NCBI GenBank assembly: GCA_947650285.1
Contig: CANTFL010001444.1
Coordinates: forward strand, 124,001 to 188,000
Length of the DNA stretch: 64,000 nucleotides
Reading direction: 5' to 3'
Source: Hyaloperonospora brassicae
Lineage: Eukaryota; Oomycota; Peronosporomycetes; Peronosporales; Peronosporaceae
The notes under the pieces were generated by a model, which saw nothing but the letters and a program-made list of their open reading frames with translations, was not told the DNA's origin and did no database searches. Both the position numbers and the translations under genes were made by a program. Positions 15,001 through 27,047 of the stretch are shown here, in pieces (positions within the stretch are counted from its first letter, which is position 1; every line of letters starts with the position of its first letter).

Positions 15001-15895
15001 TGTCGGTGCATAGTTATACAAAATCAGTGAGCAAAATTAATCATGTGTACATACCAGAGTTGATTGAAAACGATAAACCGCTACAATATGAGTGAATTTA
15101 TATCCGTTATTGAGCTTCACTTGTATTAACTCACCTTTCATACTTTTTTGATTCGAAGTACGCATTTTAATATGTGAATTTGACGTATTGGATAGTATCT
15201 GTGACCGATTACAATTGCGCATTGTCTTCGATCGGTATATTGCTATTAAGACGACTAAATTTTAATTAAACTGAAAAACCTACCATGCAATGATAGTTTA
15301 TAAAAAGGCTAGGTCCACCAATTCTAGACATGTAATTTAAGCAATAGTCCAGAATAGAGTTCCGAATTCAGATTGTGGCAAAGGAAGTTGATAAAAACGC
15401 GTAGTCAATCCCTGTCATCTTATAGCAAAAACGTCGGGTGCCTTAACACTAAATCGGGAACACGACTGAAAATTAATAAGACCAAAAAAACTAAATTGTC
15501 ACGATATCGAATTGAGATCGGATGTTAAAATTTAGATGCGTACTATATCTAGGACAAATGACAAACTGAACAATGATATAAAGGTGTATATATAAGATGC
15601 ATTCCTCGTGCAGGATTAGACATCACGCCTTCGAATTTATTGCTCAAAAAACAACTTCAGTCCTCTACCCTTTCCGTCCGATCCATCAATGCCCTGTTAA
15701 ATTTGCGCCCGAAAATTTAAGTTTATTGAATTCCCTTCTAATACCTCCTGGAATGAATGGAATATGTGATATAATATGATGGACCGGGAGTGTGCTGTAA
15801 TCTAACACTCTAAATGTAACGGGAGTACACAACGTGTATTGATTTACTCAAGGGATAGAAATCCATTAAAAATGGTATTAAAATAACATATCAGC
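9016..15895. other. AT-rich intergenic stretch
   Basis: No supportable gene was found in this 6.9 kb. Frames reach about 108 codons (12108-12434 minus), are of low complexity and show no recognised motif. One strong hairpin is listed separately. Confidence 0.5.
10341..10376. repeat. 15-bp perfect hairpin
   Basis: TATGCAATTAAAAAA at 10341-10355 pairs perfectly with 10362-10376 around a 6-base loop (TTGCCA). It stands alone in AT-rich sequence, with no gene next to it for which it could be a terminator. It could be the remnant of a small foldback element, or chance in an AT-rich region. Confidence 0.6.
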
Positions 15896-16264
15896 TGTTG
15901 CGGGCTGACTCGTGCTAGCCACCAAATTACGTGATCCTGTAGAAGGTGTTAATTCGAACATTTGTGTCGAGATCAAGTACGTTCGCCTCAGGTGTTTTTT
16001 CGATAAAAAAAGAAATAAAGTTTAGTTTCTTTTTTGTTCTGTCAAAGACATTTGTCTCTAGATAGTCAAGAGTCCAGCCTATGCCTTGCTAAGAAAGCTA
16101 CTCTTAGAGCACTCTGTGCTGTGATTCTCTGAATCGATTAATCCCCTGGAACATGGACCGTAAGCGCTCTGAGCGTATTGACTCAATGTCGGGTTCTTTG
16201 AACCAAAGTTTTCGTAGAGCGTTTGGTCTTCCTCTGACTTAAAAAGCTGTGTAGTTCCGATACA
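15896..16264 (+). repeat. 5' LTR of decayed Gypsy element
   Basis: This begins TGTTGCGGGCTGACTCG and matches 23850-24217 with about ten differences over roughly 365 bases. It contains a 10-bp hairpin (AAAAAAGAAA...TTTCTTTTTT). The end is placed at a TACA. The right copy reads TACG there, so the boundary is uncertain by a few bases. I see no target-site duplication (TCAGC precedes the left copy and CTGTA follows the right one). Confidence 0.8.
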
Positions 16265-17689
16265 ATTAATAGCACTTGTACTCAATCTACGTGTGGCGGA
16301 GTAGTGATCACAAATTCCTTATTGACTTCGACTCTCTACTGGCACTTGGACGACCGACGATCGTAGGGGTACCCCAAATCCGTGCTCTGTGTCTTCTTGC
16401 TCACCTGGTGTACAGGTTGGTGGGGCTGTTTGCTCTCTTCTTGATGGACTTAAGCTGAAGCTAGACTTGACAGTTTTGTGGATAGGGGTTGATCGGGTGG
16501 AAATTTTTTCACCCGGTTAAACGTAGGGACAGATCGTGTGGAAGTTCTTCAATCGATCGCTTGTAACTTGGGCGCTCTTCCAGGGTCGCCTTTGCCAAGC
16601 GTTATTAGTGATCCGCGAGTCTTCTAACTACTTAGGCCGTCTTGCGATCTTAAATCTAACCGTTAGGTTTCGTGCGTTAGATCGGAGTTGAAAGGGGAAG
16701 GTAAGAACTGATGTTCCGCCTAGACAAACAATCCAAGGCCTAAGCTTGCAGAGACGTGGGTGACTCTCTATTTAATGGGACGCCAGAGTATCTTACCGTG
16801 AGAAGCCGACGCGTGAATTTCGTTGCATTTTAAAAAATCTTAAATGTCAACTTAACACATCCAAAACCTATGTATATGCCTAACTTTTCGCTAGGTCAAT
16901 TGTTGTTCACCGCCTGTCTATGCAATTCACTTCTTGACTCATGTGTCCCACAGCAGACACTTCGTGTTGGATCGCTCCAGAGTGGATCGCTCCATAGAGT
17001 ATCGCGGTGCAGTGGATCGCGGTGCCGCGGATCGCGGTATGTGATCCACATTAATTATGTAATCCATTCGATCATCAGTGCACACCCAGAATGGATCGTG
17101 GTCGATCGGTTGCATCTTCGATCGAGCATCCAAGGTCGGAACGCCGTCACGTCCGAAACTTCGCATACTTGATATCCCTACGAACCACTCGTTCATCTTG
17201 CTTCCATATTCACCTATATCCCATTGTCATTAGCGACCCAGTATTCCAGTTGATGTTCACCCCTTGAGTGCTCCGGTTCTTGCACCTTGGTGATCCAAAC
17301 CTTCGATCGCGAATCGCGATCGGTTTTCGTCCATCTTTGACTTTACTCCTTCTTAACCGTTAGGTAGATCAATCCGCATAACTTTGACAGTCGTTTTCTG
17401 ACATTCAGTCGTGTGACACCAACATTCGTGCCAATAGGCCTATCTGCGAGAGCACCCCACCAATCAAGCCGATCTTTTACTTGATGCAGTAGGCGCGATC
17501 CACACTTTAATTCATTATTCTTCTGCACTTCTCCACATACGACTGAGTATTTACACCTGTTTGTCTGTGAGAATCAATTATTTACACACACCTGTGAGGT
17601 CTAGAAGATCACGGTTGATAAGCCGACCGCGGCCGTAAGCCCAAAATATATAGAGTTTATAGATGCGTAAGGTCCCGATGTGCTATTTA
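16265..17689 (+). other. Gypsy internal leader with GATC-rich repeats
   Basis: This is non-coding sequence between the 5' LTR and gag. At about 16968-17050 a tandem-like run repeats the unit GGATCGC / GTATCGCGG five or so times. A diverged second copy of this leader occurs at about 20540-21500 within the RT. Shared landmarks are CTCTCTACTG, CGACCGAC.ATCG, the CTTCTTGCTCACC/TTCTTCCTCACC block, GGCCGTCTTGCGATCTT, AAACAATCCA and a TTATTCATT...CTTCTCCACA block. Relics at 1-175 and 8230-9015 derive from the same leader. Frames in it show no coding signal. Confidence 0.6.
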
Positions 17690-18290
17690 CATGTGTCGAA
17701 CCCTTCATGCAGTATGATATTACCCTTGTTGGGCAGGTTCGAAACCAAGTGGCTTCTTATATGCTGACGTGCTTTGTGTTACTGCCAGACGAAGAGGCTG
17801 ATCCTCGCCAGTCCGAGTGGACGTCAAATATTACTTCGGGACGGAGCGGGGAAATCTCACCGTCTGTATCCGAGGGATTGAGATGGCCATGAGATACGAA
17901 ATGATTTCATTCGAGTACGAGCGAGTTTCGCTGGCAATCTCTTATTACTATAAAAGAGTTAGGGAATGGGCTCTAACGTTAGGCACGTCTGTCGACTTGG
18001 ATTATACCACATGGGAATTTCTTAACTACGGCATTTTGCGAGATTTCTCGCCGCCGAACCAATCTAATTGCGTCCGGCTACGCTTCTTTTCTACCAGTCA
18101 GGATAAGAAGGAGCTAAAGGACTATGTACAAGAGTTGCAAACTTTGATGGCTTTCATACATTCCGACTCTCTCTTCGTGTTTGTCAATGTGACTGTTTTT
18201 ATAGAAAGACTTCGCACTGGCGTAGCCAGAACCGAGGCCTTTCTGGTCTATCGCTCGACTTTTAAAAACGCTGTGAGCTAGCTCAGAGAG
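17690..18290 (+). pseudogene. Gypsy gag relic
   Basis: The frame at 17817-18281 resembles the capsid region of oomycete Ty3 gag proteins. Visible are a YFGTERGNLTV start, a helix with YYYKRVREWAL, then TSQDKKELKDYVQELQTLM and a segment ending TVFIERLRTGVARTE. These are the usual capsid landmarks. The protein stops at a TAG near 18281, with no zinc knuckle in frame. Part of the start lies in another frame (17680-17892). It is broken and non-functional. Confidence 0.65.
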
Positions 18291-18752
18291 CTAAGCACAA
18301 CTTATAGACGGCCATACTTGGTTGGAATGGGTATGACCCAAGCTTTGCGAGGGAAACCAGAGCAATGATTAGGCTTTTATAAGCCTGAACCGACATATCT
18401 CAGTAATATTGAAAATGAAGGTAAATCTGAAATGTAGGTTGCGGAGCAACATCAGGAAGTAAGATGTTTCAAACTTACGTATGCACTAAACACTTTTCCT
18501 CACTTGTCCTTTGCAAAAGCAGCGCCAGACTCCTATGAGGCAATACCCGAGCTCAACCTAAAAAATTGGAATGAAACGGGTAAATGTCGATATTTATTAG
18601 GAGCAGGGCTCACTACTGGTGTAGAACTAGGTTCTTTCAATTACATACGAGGTAGGTAGAATAAAGCAGGACTTATTCCCAAAGATCTTTGTGCCAAACC
18701 GTACTGAGCGTGGATAGATCCCTGGATTTTTCGCCGCCGATGCGACTGTGAA

Positions 18753-19097
18753 ATGCTTTGGAAAGCATTAATCAATTTCGTAGCATCGTGCGATCATGCT
18801 CGACGTCATCCCCTTTTAAATAATCAGCTGTATACTGAAGCGCTCAAAGCGCATGGAGGTGATTCGATCACCGTTCGTTTAGCTACTGTTAGTCGCGTCA
18901 TTGTGCCCAAAGTATCGTGGAACTTAGGTGTGCAAATTTTGGACTTTGACAGCACAGAACCTTGTCTTGTCCTTGACTTGGATTTGAGATACATTCTCAT
19001 CCTAGGTATGCCTTGTTTCGAGCAAGATCAACCATGGATTGATTGGAATTCTAAGACAATAAGCGCCACGCTCAATGTTTCTATTGGAGGTTTGTAA
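18753..19097 (+). pseudogene. Gypsy aspartic protease relic, active site lost
   Basis: The second half is clear retropepsin: VRLATVSRVIVPKV, then LVLDLDLRYILILGMPCFE and PWIDWNSKTISAT. The first half should carry D-(S/T/C)-G-A. The aligned stretch reads ALINFVASCDHARR, so the Asp is Asn and the Gly is Val. The catalytic loop is therefore destroyed even though this part of the frame is open. In copies A and B of the other family the same site reads VDCGASNNFVRR. Non-functional. Confidence 0.65.
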
Positions 19098-20028
19098 AAA
19101 TATGAGCCCCCCTTCGCTATTCAACAAAAACAATATTGGTGCGAGACATTGACGGAAGATGCCAAATATTTGTAATCGGTATGTCCGAGTGTAAAGTAAC
19201 ACTAATGTCGTTGACATGAATGGTGGGCGTAATTGATCTAATGCAAAGGAGGCATTACGTGCTTCGTCGAGTGAGACTAGTCGTAAGAATAGATCATTGC
19301 ATGCTAAGGACACGGTTGGCCTAGGGCTGAACTATATCAAGTGTGATTTCAGTGACGTCAGTGGGATAGCACGTTAACATCCATCAAGTGAGCGCGGCCG
19401 CAATGATACTTCATTGAATGTCGGTATTGACATTGTTAACAAACAATCCGAAGTATTCAGGGCATGTAAATTTATGCACATGAAGTGGTACGCTTAATTT
19501 TACTAGAGGAAGTGTTCGAGTAATGATACTCTCAACCAGATTTCGTTCAACCCATAAGCCTTCTTCTAGAACGTGCAACGATAAATAGCAACCGTAGGGA
19601 ATATATTGTCCCGGACTTGAAGAGGCGTAAGGTTCTATTAGGGAGACGATCAAGTAGTCGGGTGGCAACTGTTAAGCGCCATACGTCCAGGTTGTCACGA
19701 AGTGATAAAAGTGACAATACAATTTATACACTTGTCAACGGAGTGACTGGCCATGTTGATGGCAACAATAGTCTTGAGATCCTTCCCTCCTTTGATTCTC
19801 TCTTTTGACTAGACGAACTGTTTGATAGCGAATTCAGCCAAGCTTTAAGGACAGGAGAACTATTCAAGTTATTGGTCAATCGACCCGATAAAAAGTTGAG
19901 CTAATTCTCCCTATTGGACAAGTCAGTGCGTGAGGATACAAAAGCGACACTTGAGTGCCCGTAGTGGATATTTAATTCTTAAGGATCCTATAACTTCATT
20001 CTATCCTTTGGTAAAGGAGTTTTAGAGC
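19098..20028 (+). other. Gypsy protease-RT spacer
   Basis: This stretch between the protease and RT relics lacks a long frame. It should correspond to the variable linker before RT in this family. I see no separate gene. Confidence 0.4.
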
Positions 20029-20535
20029 GTGGTGTGTCACAACACATCTTCCGTCTTACCTTTCGATATAGGTGTACGTCATGAAATTGACTTGATTCAT
20101 GAAACTAAGTACTTCGTAACACGGCATTGGCATTTACCAAAAGAACAGTGGAACGTCATTGACGACTTCTTTCGTGCAAAGCACGCGGCAGGAATGGTAC
20201 GTGAGAGCAAAAACACTCCATTTTACGCCGATATTCTGTGCCTCAAGAAGCCTAATAAAAAGTGACGCATTACTCATGCTCACAATGCGTTTAGTGAAGC
20301 CACTATTTCGGCTTTGACATCAATGATAAAAAATGATGATCTTCGTTAAAATATTATGGAACATACGATGTACTGTGCACATCACTAAGTAGATGGTTAT
20401 TATTAATTTCACATGAAGAAGATCCATGTTTTGCTAAAAGCGGTCAGCACACCGAGAGGTATGCATTAAGAGTGGCTCGTTATGCTGCTAGGGTTATTAA
20501 ATGTGTGGTGGAACGGGTTTTCAAAATTGCTGATG
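20029..20535 (+). pseudogene. Gypsy RT, N-terminal half
   Basis: The open frame 20029-20265 carries the RT entry motif: GVRHEIDLIHETKYFVTRHWHLPKEQ, DFFRAKHAAGMVRES and LKKPNKK. It continues past a stop with degraded HAHNAFSEATISA, DGYY, a VSTPRGMH.EWLVM-like block and more stops to about 20535. There, homology ends abruptly at the duplicated leader segment. The catalytic Y.DD box would lie after this break and is not seen. Non-functional. Confidence 0.7.
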
Positions 20536-22020
20536 TAATCCCGCCTCTCTACTGTTGCCCAGACGACCGACTATCGGAGGATGTACTCCGTTTAAGTTCT
20601 TGATTTCTTCCTCACCTTGTGTACCCATCGGTAGGGCAGGTTGCACTTATATCGGTGGGCTCGTGTTGATGACTAGACTGGCCGTGATTAGGGATCAGGC
20701 GATCGCGTGGATATCCTCACTTGATCACTGGTTGCTTGGAGTACTCGATATGAGATACTCGGATCTCGTTGAGATCGCCCTTTCCAAATTTAGATCTTGA
20801 TCTGCTTGACCGTTTGACCACTTAAGCCGTCTCGCGATCTTGATCCCTTTTGCGTTTTTGCTGCGTCCTATCGCAGTTGACTTGTTGTTTGTGAGGTTCA
20901 TTGTTTGCAACTGGCCAAACAATCCAGGTGAGACACTTAGGTAGACGGAGCATAGTTCTTGATCGTCGGGAGGCCAAAGGTTGTGCCCGGAAGAATCGAT
21001 GCGTGTCTTTTGAAGTGGATGGTACTCTGTATAATTTTTAGCCAACCATTCTGCTAAACCTACGATATAGCCTATATATACAGGAGGTACTTGCCACGTG
21101 TCGCCAGTCGAACATCCCTGTCTCTTGTACACCGTTGGTCCCTTGATTTGTCCCCTACCCTGACTTGGATCAGGATCCTGTATCCCACTCTTGATCCGGA
21201 TCCACCTTGGCAAGAATCCCTATCCGAAATCCTTCGATCGTGGTCCTTGATCCTCTTTTGATCCGGATCCTGGATCCACTCCCAACTGGATCACCTCTCT
21301 AATTGGATTCCCTCTCAGGCCGGATCCTGTAATGGGCCAGGTCTGGCAGTTGTGATCCACCCACCAAATTCGTACTTGATCGGGGTCCATTGGTAATCCT
21401 TCTTCAACTTTTATTCATTCTATGGTTCGCTTCTCCACAAATACCTCGGCTACATCTAATTTTATTGTGATGCGATTGTTCAAAAACTACCGAGATCATG
21501 CAAAAACATACTAAAATGACATCTATGTCCACAGTCGTTCTATAAGCAGTTAGTCGTGTTAAAATATAACTAGGCAATGAAGCTGTCACTAAGAAGAAGA
21601 CGGCTTACGGCCGGGGATGAAAATTGAAAAGTGAGTTGTATTTATGTTGTCCTTATCTCCAAAACGAATGGCTGGTAGAAGCCGATGACTCTCAGCCACA
21701 GATTTCGTGCTCTGTCTCTACCGCTTTTTGTTTACCTATCACTGGGTAATTACGTCTCGTAATATACCTTTGGTAAAAACTCTCCTTTGTCATAAGCAGA
21801 ATAAAAACGATTGCGTGGTCCTGGGGGACGTAACTGCGGGTGGGTCGCAGTTCTGGTGAACCCTAAACACTAGGTCGTGAGTGTCAGTCACAATTAACTT
21901 TCATACGGCGGGACTTGAACACACACTCAACCGATTGGAATCTCCCTTCACAAACGACTGAACCAATCTGTTGATCCATCGATATCGCTAACATCCCCCA
22001 ATAAAGACCTGCCAAAGCAC
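20536..22020 (+). repeat. Second leader copy inserted in the RT
   Basis: Homology to the element's leader begins at CTCTCTACTG (20550; leader position about 16331). It runs through the shared landmarks to about 21450, with a GGATCC-rich section at 21165-21335 replacing the GGATCGC units of the first copy. About 500 bases after that are of unclear origin. RT homology resumes at about 22031. It could be an insertion of a partial element or a product of template switching. Frames here are incidental. Confidence 0.5.
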
Positions 22021-22030
22021 AATACAACTA

Positions 22031-22745
22031 GTGCTAATATGCGATATATATCCTGCACATGTCGCCGCAATGTTACTTACTAACAGGTCGGTCGTGGACA
22101 ATCACATTAACTACTTACGAGTAATATTCCAGTGCATGGATACGAACACGTTGTATGCCAACGCATCTAAATGCATATCTGGTGCGGAAGAGGTCCTTTT
22201 TAATGAGACTTCATTGGGGAGCGAGGCCTTCTAGCTGATACCGCAAATATAAAAGCCATATTTGGTTGGCCGGTTCCTAAGAGCCAAACATACTCACATG
22301 AGTGGCTTGGTCTTGCCAACTACTCACGCAAGTATAATTCCAACTACGCAGATATGGGCCAGCAATTTTCAATTTACTCAAAAAGGATAAGGATGCTAAC
22401 AGAAATTGAGGGATGGGAATGCGTCATTGCGTAAGAGTCTCGCCAGCTCGAAGCAGCTGAAAAGAACTAGCCAGTTCATAACAAAGAGCTACTTTCAATG
22501 AAGTTTGCTTTAGTCAAATACAAGTCTCTATACTCGCCTTTAAGCCTTGTGTGATCTATAGTGATCATGCGTCATTGCCCACTGCAACCCAGTCACCTCA
22601 CCTTTCTCAAAGTATGGCTCGTTGGCTTTTCTTCTTTGCTGAACATAATTTCGAGGTGACCTAATAGTTGGGGAAGAAATATGCATTGGATGATGCGCTG
22701 TCTCGCAGGAATGATTTGTAAGCTTAATCATGTATAGACGCTATC
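22031..22745 (+). pseudogene. Gypsy RT C-terminal half and RNase H relic
   Basis: 22031-22234 contains VVDNHINYLRVIFQCMDTNT and LYANASKCISGAEE, the RT palm/thumb segment after the Y.DD box. 22262-22380 reads WPVPKSQTYSHEWLGLANYSRKYNSNYADM in fragments, the typical RT-RNase H connector. 22500-22745 holds an RNase H segment with YSDHASLPTATQSP-like and MARWLFFFAEHNFE-like blocks and DDALSR, interrupted by stops and frame changes. Non-functional. Confidence 0.65.
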
Positions 22746-23740
22746 GTCGCCAGTCACCGACCTCATCCGTACGATCTACGCCAAGGATGAACACTGTGTA
22801 GCTATGCTACGTGATCTTAAAAGCGATGAGCTCAAGAATATCAGACATATAACTGTCGGCACGAAAACGTGCAAGGCTCCATCGATATTTCATCGATCAA
22901 GGCCTGTTATGCTGTCGCACGAATGTTGAAGAGACTCTTTGTATCGTATTTATCATGACGAGGAGTCGAAGTATCGGATGCTATTTGAGGTACATGAAAA
23001 TACTTTAAGTGGTCATCTCGGTCGTGAGAAGATCAACGAACCTTTCAGCCAATGATGTTGGTAGACTTAACTCTACAAACGGGTCATCTTCTTTGTAGGT
23101 ACGTGTGAAACGTGTCAACGGGTAAAAATTTCAGCTCACGCGGCAGCGCCGCTAGCTATCTTGCATGTACCCAAGGGGTGCTGGGAGTTCATCAGTATAG
23201 TCTGCTTATAATTTACCGAAGATTAATTATGGCAATACAAGTACCGTAGTCTATGTTGACTATATGAGCAAGATGGCTCATTTGGCGTCGGTGCAGGACT
23301 CTATCGATAGTGAATATACGGCTACATTGTTTACAAAAGAGTTTTTTACCATCACACTTTGCCGTTGACGATATCTCAAATAGAGATCCTTTCTTCACTT
23401 GATAGTATGAAAGTCCATCTTCAAGGTGCTTGGCACACGGTTCGACATGTCCACTGCGGATCATCCGCAGACCGATGGTAGAAACTAGCGAGTTAATTCA
23501 TAACAGTTGACATCTTCCCAGGGTTTGCGCTAAAATGCCGAATTATTGGATTTCGATGCACCCTGTCGTCAAATTTTCGTTTAACAACACCGTGTATGCC
23601 TCCATGGGCTACGTACCAATCTACGCGTCTGGTCTCACAGACCCTATTGTTCCATCAACGACACCACTTCGTGGTTCAGGGTTTGGTGGGGGAGGAGTTG
23701 CTAATCGAATTACTATAATTAGCCTCGCTACTGCATAATA
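22746..23740 (+). pseudogene. Gypsy integrase relic
   Basis: At about 22990-23130 a degraded HHCC zinc-binding region is seen (GHLGREKI... then CETCQRVK). The core follows with VVYVDYMSKMAHLASVQ, then MSTADHPQTDG at about 23450, and a segment at 23535-23738 with VVKFSFNNTVYASMGYVP. Stops break every block. I see no C-terminal chromodomain before the 3' LTR. Non-functional. Confidence 0.65.
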
Positions 23741-23849
23741 ACAGTTAAGAGATTTTCTCGAAACGTGATCAAATGTCTTACGCCATGTGCGTGACGCACC
23801 GGCTGATAGTTAAGACAAACAAAAGGGACAAGCAAATTCCAAAAGTAAT

Positions 23850-24217
23850 TGTCGCGGGCTGACTCGTGCTAGCCAATAAATTACGTGATCCTGTAGAAGG
23901 TGTTAATTCGAACATTTGTGTCGAGATCAAGTACGTTCGCCTCAGGTGTTTTTTCGATAAAAAAAGAAATAAAGTTTAGTTTCTTTTTTGTTCTGTCAAA
24001 GACATTTGTCTCTAGATAGTCAAGAGTCCAGCCTATGCCTTGCTAGGAAAGCTACTCTTAGAGCACTCTGTGCTGTGATTCTCTGAATCGATTAATCCCC
24101 TGGAACATGGACCGTAAGCGCTCTGAGCGTGTCGACTCAATGTCGGGTTCTTTGAACCAAAGTTTTCGTAGAGCGTTTGGTCTTCCTCTGACTTAAAAAG
24201 ATGTGTAGCTCCGCTAC
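23850..24217 (+). repeat. 3' LTR of decayed Gypsy element
   Basis: This begins TGTCGCGGGCTGACTCG and is about 97% identical to 15896-16264 by hand count, including the AAAAAAGAAA hairpin. The end is set where the match to the left LTR fades (CCGCTACG). It is much better preserved than the coding interior. Confidence 0.8.
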
Positions 24218-25273
24218 GCTGTATTTTAACAACAAAAGTAAGTAACGATCGGGATGTGAATTTGTTAATAACATTTTAGTAAACTTTCGAAGTAGATATA
24301 TAAAGGAAAATGTGAAGACGGCTGTACAATATATTTCTGCAAACGTTCAGATCGTAACATTAATGATAGGGATTTATATTGACGGCACAAAGTAAATTTG
24401 ATCACGTTTGACGCTATCTAAGAATGATCTATAGTGTATTAGAAATATTTGAAATATCTATAATTGAAAATTGATGATCTAGATATGATAATATATAGTA
24501 AGTGAGTACTATACTTCGATTTTTGACGTGATAATTAGGAGAAAAGCCGGTAATGTTGGATTCTAGGTTGATAAAAATCAGCATAATATGAAAGATATTA
24601 TAATAAATCCAACAATTAAGGGTATGTAAGATCAGAATTGGGCTTTCAGGTTGTCTATTAAGTAAATCATTTAATTATTTTTGTTTCTTTATTGGGGATC
24701 AATGTGCGGTCACTCTCCCCGATTCGCAGTTATGTAAATCCAAAATGACCTTAGGCATGCGTTATTTACGACTGAAGAGATCAATATTTTGATGTTTGGC
24801 CAAGATCAAAAATGCTAATCCCATTGCTTTGGACTCGAATCGCGCAAATGCTTTTGGAAAAAATTAAAATTGGACATAGCAAGGAAAGAAGTCCACATAA
24901 AACTGAGATTTAGAAGCATTTGTAAGTGGTCAGAAAATTATAGAAAGATATTAAAAATGGTCCGTGACAAATTGCGACAGGAGAGAATCCCACCACAATG
25001 TAAAACTTTTCCGCCGATAGATATATATACATCCCACAAATATGGAAAATATCGACATCCCCAAGTTTGTAATAAAGAGCTTAAGCCACCCTATCCGGTC
25101 TGTAAACACGTTTAGAACAAGACATTACATCAAAACACAAATTATGTTACTCCCAACGTAAACTGAAAATTTGGTGCGAGTGAAATATTGCGCTTAACAT
25201 CAGCAGTATGTAAATTTGACTTGATCACACTTATGTACGTCGCCAAATGAATTAGACCAGATAATATGATGAG

Positions 25274-25886
25274 ATGAGAGTGATGACTAAGTTTTTATCG
25301 AAGACAATGTATATAATCGGTCTTCATTACAGAAAAGTAGTGCGCAAGCGTGTCAAAAAGACCAAGATCAGACTGCACAAGGTAAAAACAGAAAAATTAT
25401 GCCGCAAATCTTCTCACAAAGATTGGCAATTGCAGATGAATAGTAATTACTATATTTGTTGGTCATGTATTTGCGACGAAGTACGACACTGGAAAGTCTG
25501 GGAATTTATAGCCAATTTTGGCGATACGGTTAAGCTCGTGACGCCGTAAGTTGCCCTTTGCCTGCGCATACGTCAAAATACAAATGTGCGTAGATGATGA
25601 TTTTCTGACCGCTGACCTTAATTCCGAATTACATTGTTCAATTTTTTTAAATAAATGTTCGAAGGTTTACTTTACGAACGGACTAATCATTCCAACAGTA
25701 AACGATATATATGGTCGATTCGATGAGGCTGGTCACATAAGTGAGCCAAATGTCTCTTCATACGGAAAGAAAATGATGATGTCACCTGTCTACACTTCCT
25801 CATGCACGATGCACTTAGTACAGGCTACTGGCTGCCTATATCTCGTGCTTTCAAGAGGCGTAAGTGCAATAAGCTTAAAGGAGTAG
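25274..25886 (+). other. Unidentified adjacent frames
   Basis: Two consecutive plus-strand frames (25274-25549, 91 codons; 25551-25886, 111 codons) lie almost end to end. The first is Lys/Arg-rich with a CWSCICDE cysteine cluster. The second reads FTNGLIIPTVNDIYGRFDEAGH near its middle. An upstream frame at 24870-25115 is also basic. I do not recognise a family. They may be pieces of one decayed mobile-element gene, or chance. Confidence 0.2.
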
Positions 25887-27047
25887 CCAGTAGGATTGAA
25901 AAAGATCTCAATTGAGACGTCTGTCGCTTGAAAGACAGTGAGATTTGAGATAGACGACGTGCTAATCGTTCAAGGCGTATGAATTCGCCTGTCATCGATG
26001 GGTTATGCGTTTGACAAAATTTGGGGTAAGGACCCCAAGGCGCACCGATTTACTATCAAATAAAAGTATATATCAATGGATCAAGCTATTAAAGCCGATG
26101 TAGTATGGGTTTTGACGAAACAAATTTATGAAGGTGACAAGACCAAATCAATCCAGAAGCGCGCATTTAAAACTTTACAGCTCGATATAGTGTTGCCAAA
26201 TTTCACAATTATGACATAATCGTATTTTCCATAAGTCGCATTCGTACATTAATATGATATTAGGCCGAAAGCTTCATAACAAAATGATGCTATGAGAATC
26301 TGATGTACGAAATTGAAAGACAATTTGTATGGCGAATTAATGAAGAATGACTATTAAACAATCTGGACCGACATGAATTGACAGCCGACTCAGCTTGTAT
26401 GTAAAGACTAATTGGTGAATGGCATATAATGACGCTTAAATAAATGAAGCGTTGTGATCATGGATGTTGAGGCATTTGTCTTACCACGGTTAAAATTCCG
26501 AACAAAAGCAGCAGATGCAGCGGCCGCAGTGATGCGCACAAACAAGAGTAGCCAATGCGTATCGTGTTTAAATAAGCATTTGTTACTAAATATGCAAAAT
26601 ATATCTGTAGGCAATAGAAAAGCAAAACTACAAAAGCAAAGAATCTTGATCGAGTGAAATGTGTGTATTTGGTAAATTTACAATCTGATCATGCTGACGA
26701 CATTGTAGGTTTGGGCAGAAATGACAAGTTATCAAGTAGATATAAAATTTCCTTTGTAGACATAAGCATTAATTCATTTGCTATCTTTACTATGTCTGTT
26801 TTATTTTCGCGTTGACGGTCCACGTCTTTCCGCTTCACGATTATAATCGCGCCAGTACCAAAGTTTCTTTTTACTGCTTACAAAAAGCGGCTGCTGTACG
26901 TAAAGGTTCGCAAATATCTGTTTACTTAAATCTGCTAAGTCACGAACAGACCTTACAGTCTGCCCCAGCTAATTAGACTGCGTCTTTGTTAATGATCTTA
27001 CTAGCATCGCTTTCCGTAAATCGAGCTTATTGAAGGTTGATATTAGG

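Larger units (their letters stand above)
15896..24217 (+). mobile_element. Decayed Ty3/Gypsy element
   Basis: Two LTRs flank a collinear but broken set in plus orientation: leader, gag, protease, RT, RNase H and integrase. This is the Ty3 order. No chromodomain is visible before the 3' LTR. The RT is split by a second copy of the element's own leader (about 20540-22000). Every coding block has stops or frame changes, so it is dead. A purine-rich AAAAGGGACAAG lies 18-29 bases upstream of the right LTR and may be a degraded polypurine tract. The element is unrelated in LTR sequence to copies A and B further right. Confidence 0.8.

Noticed and set aside
21915..21945. tRNA-like phrase GCGGGACTTGAACACACAC
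   Set aside because: It resembles a T-arm on the reverse strand, but I could not build an acceptor stem or an anticodon arm around it.
15891..24222. Target-site duplication for the decayed Gypsy element
   Set aside because: TCAGC before the left LTR does not match CTGTA after the right one. The boundary is uncertain, so no duplication is claimed.
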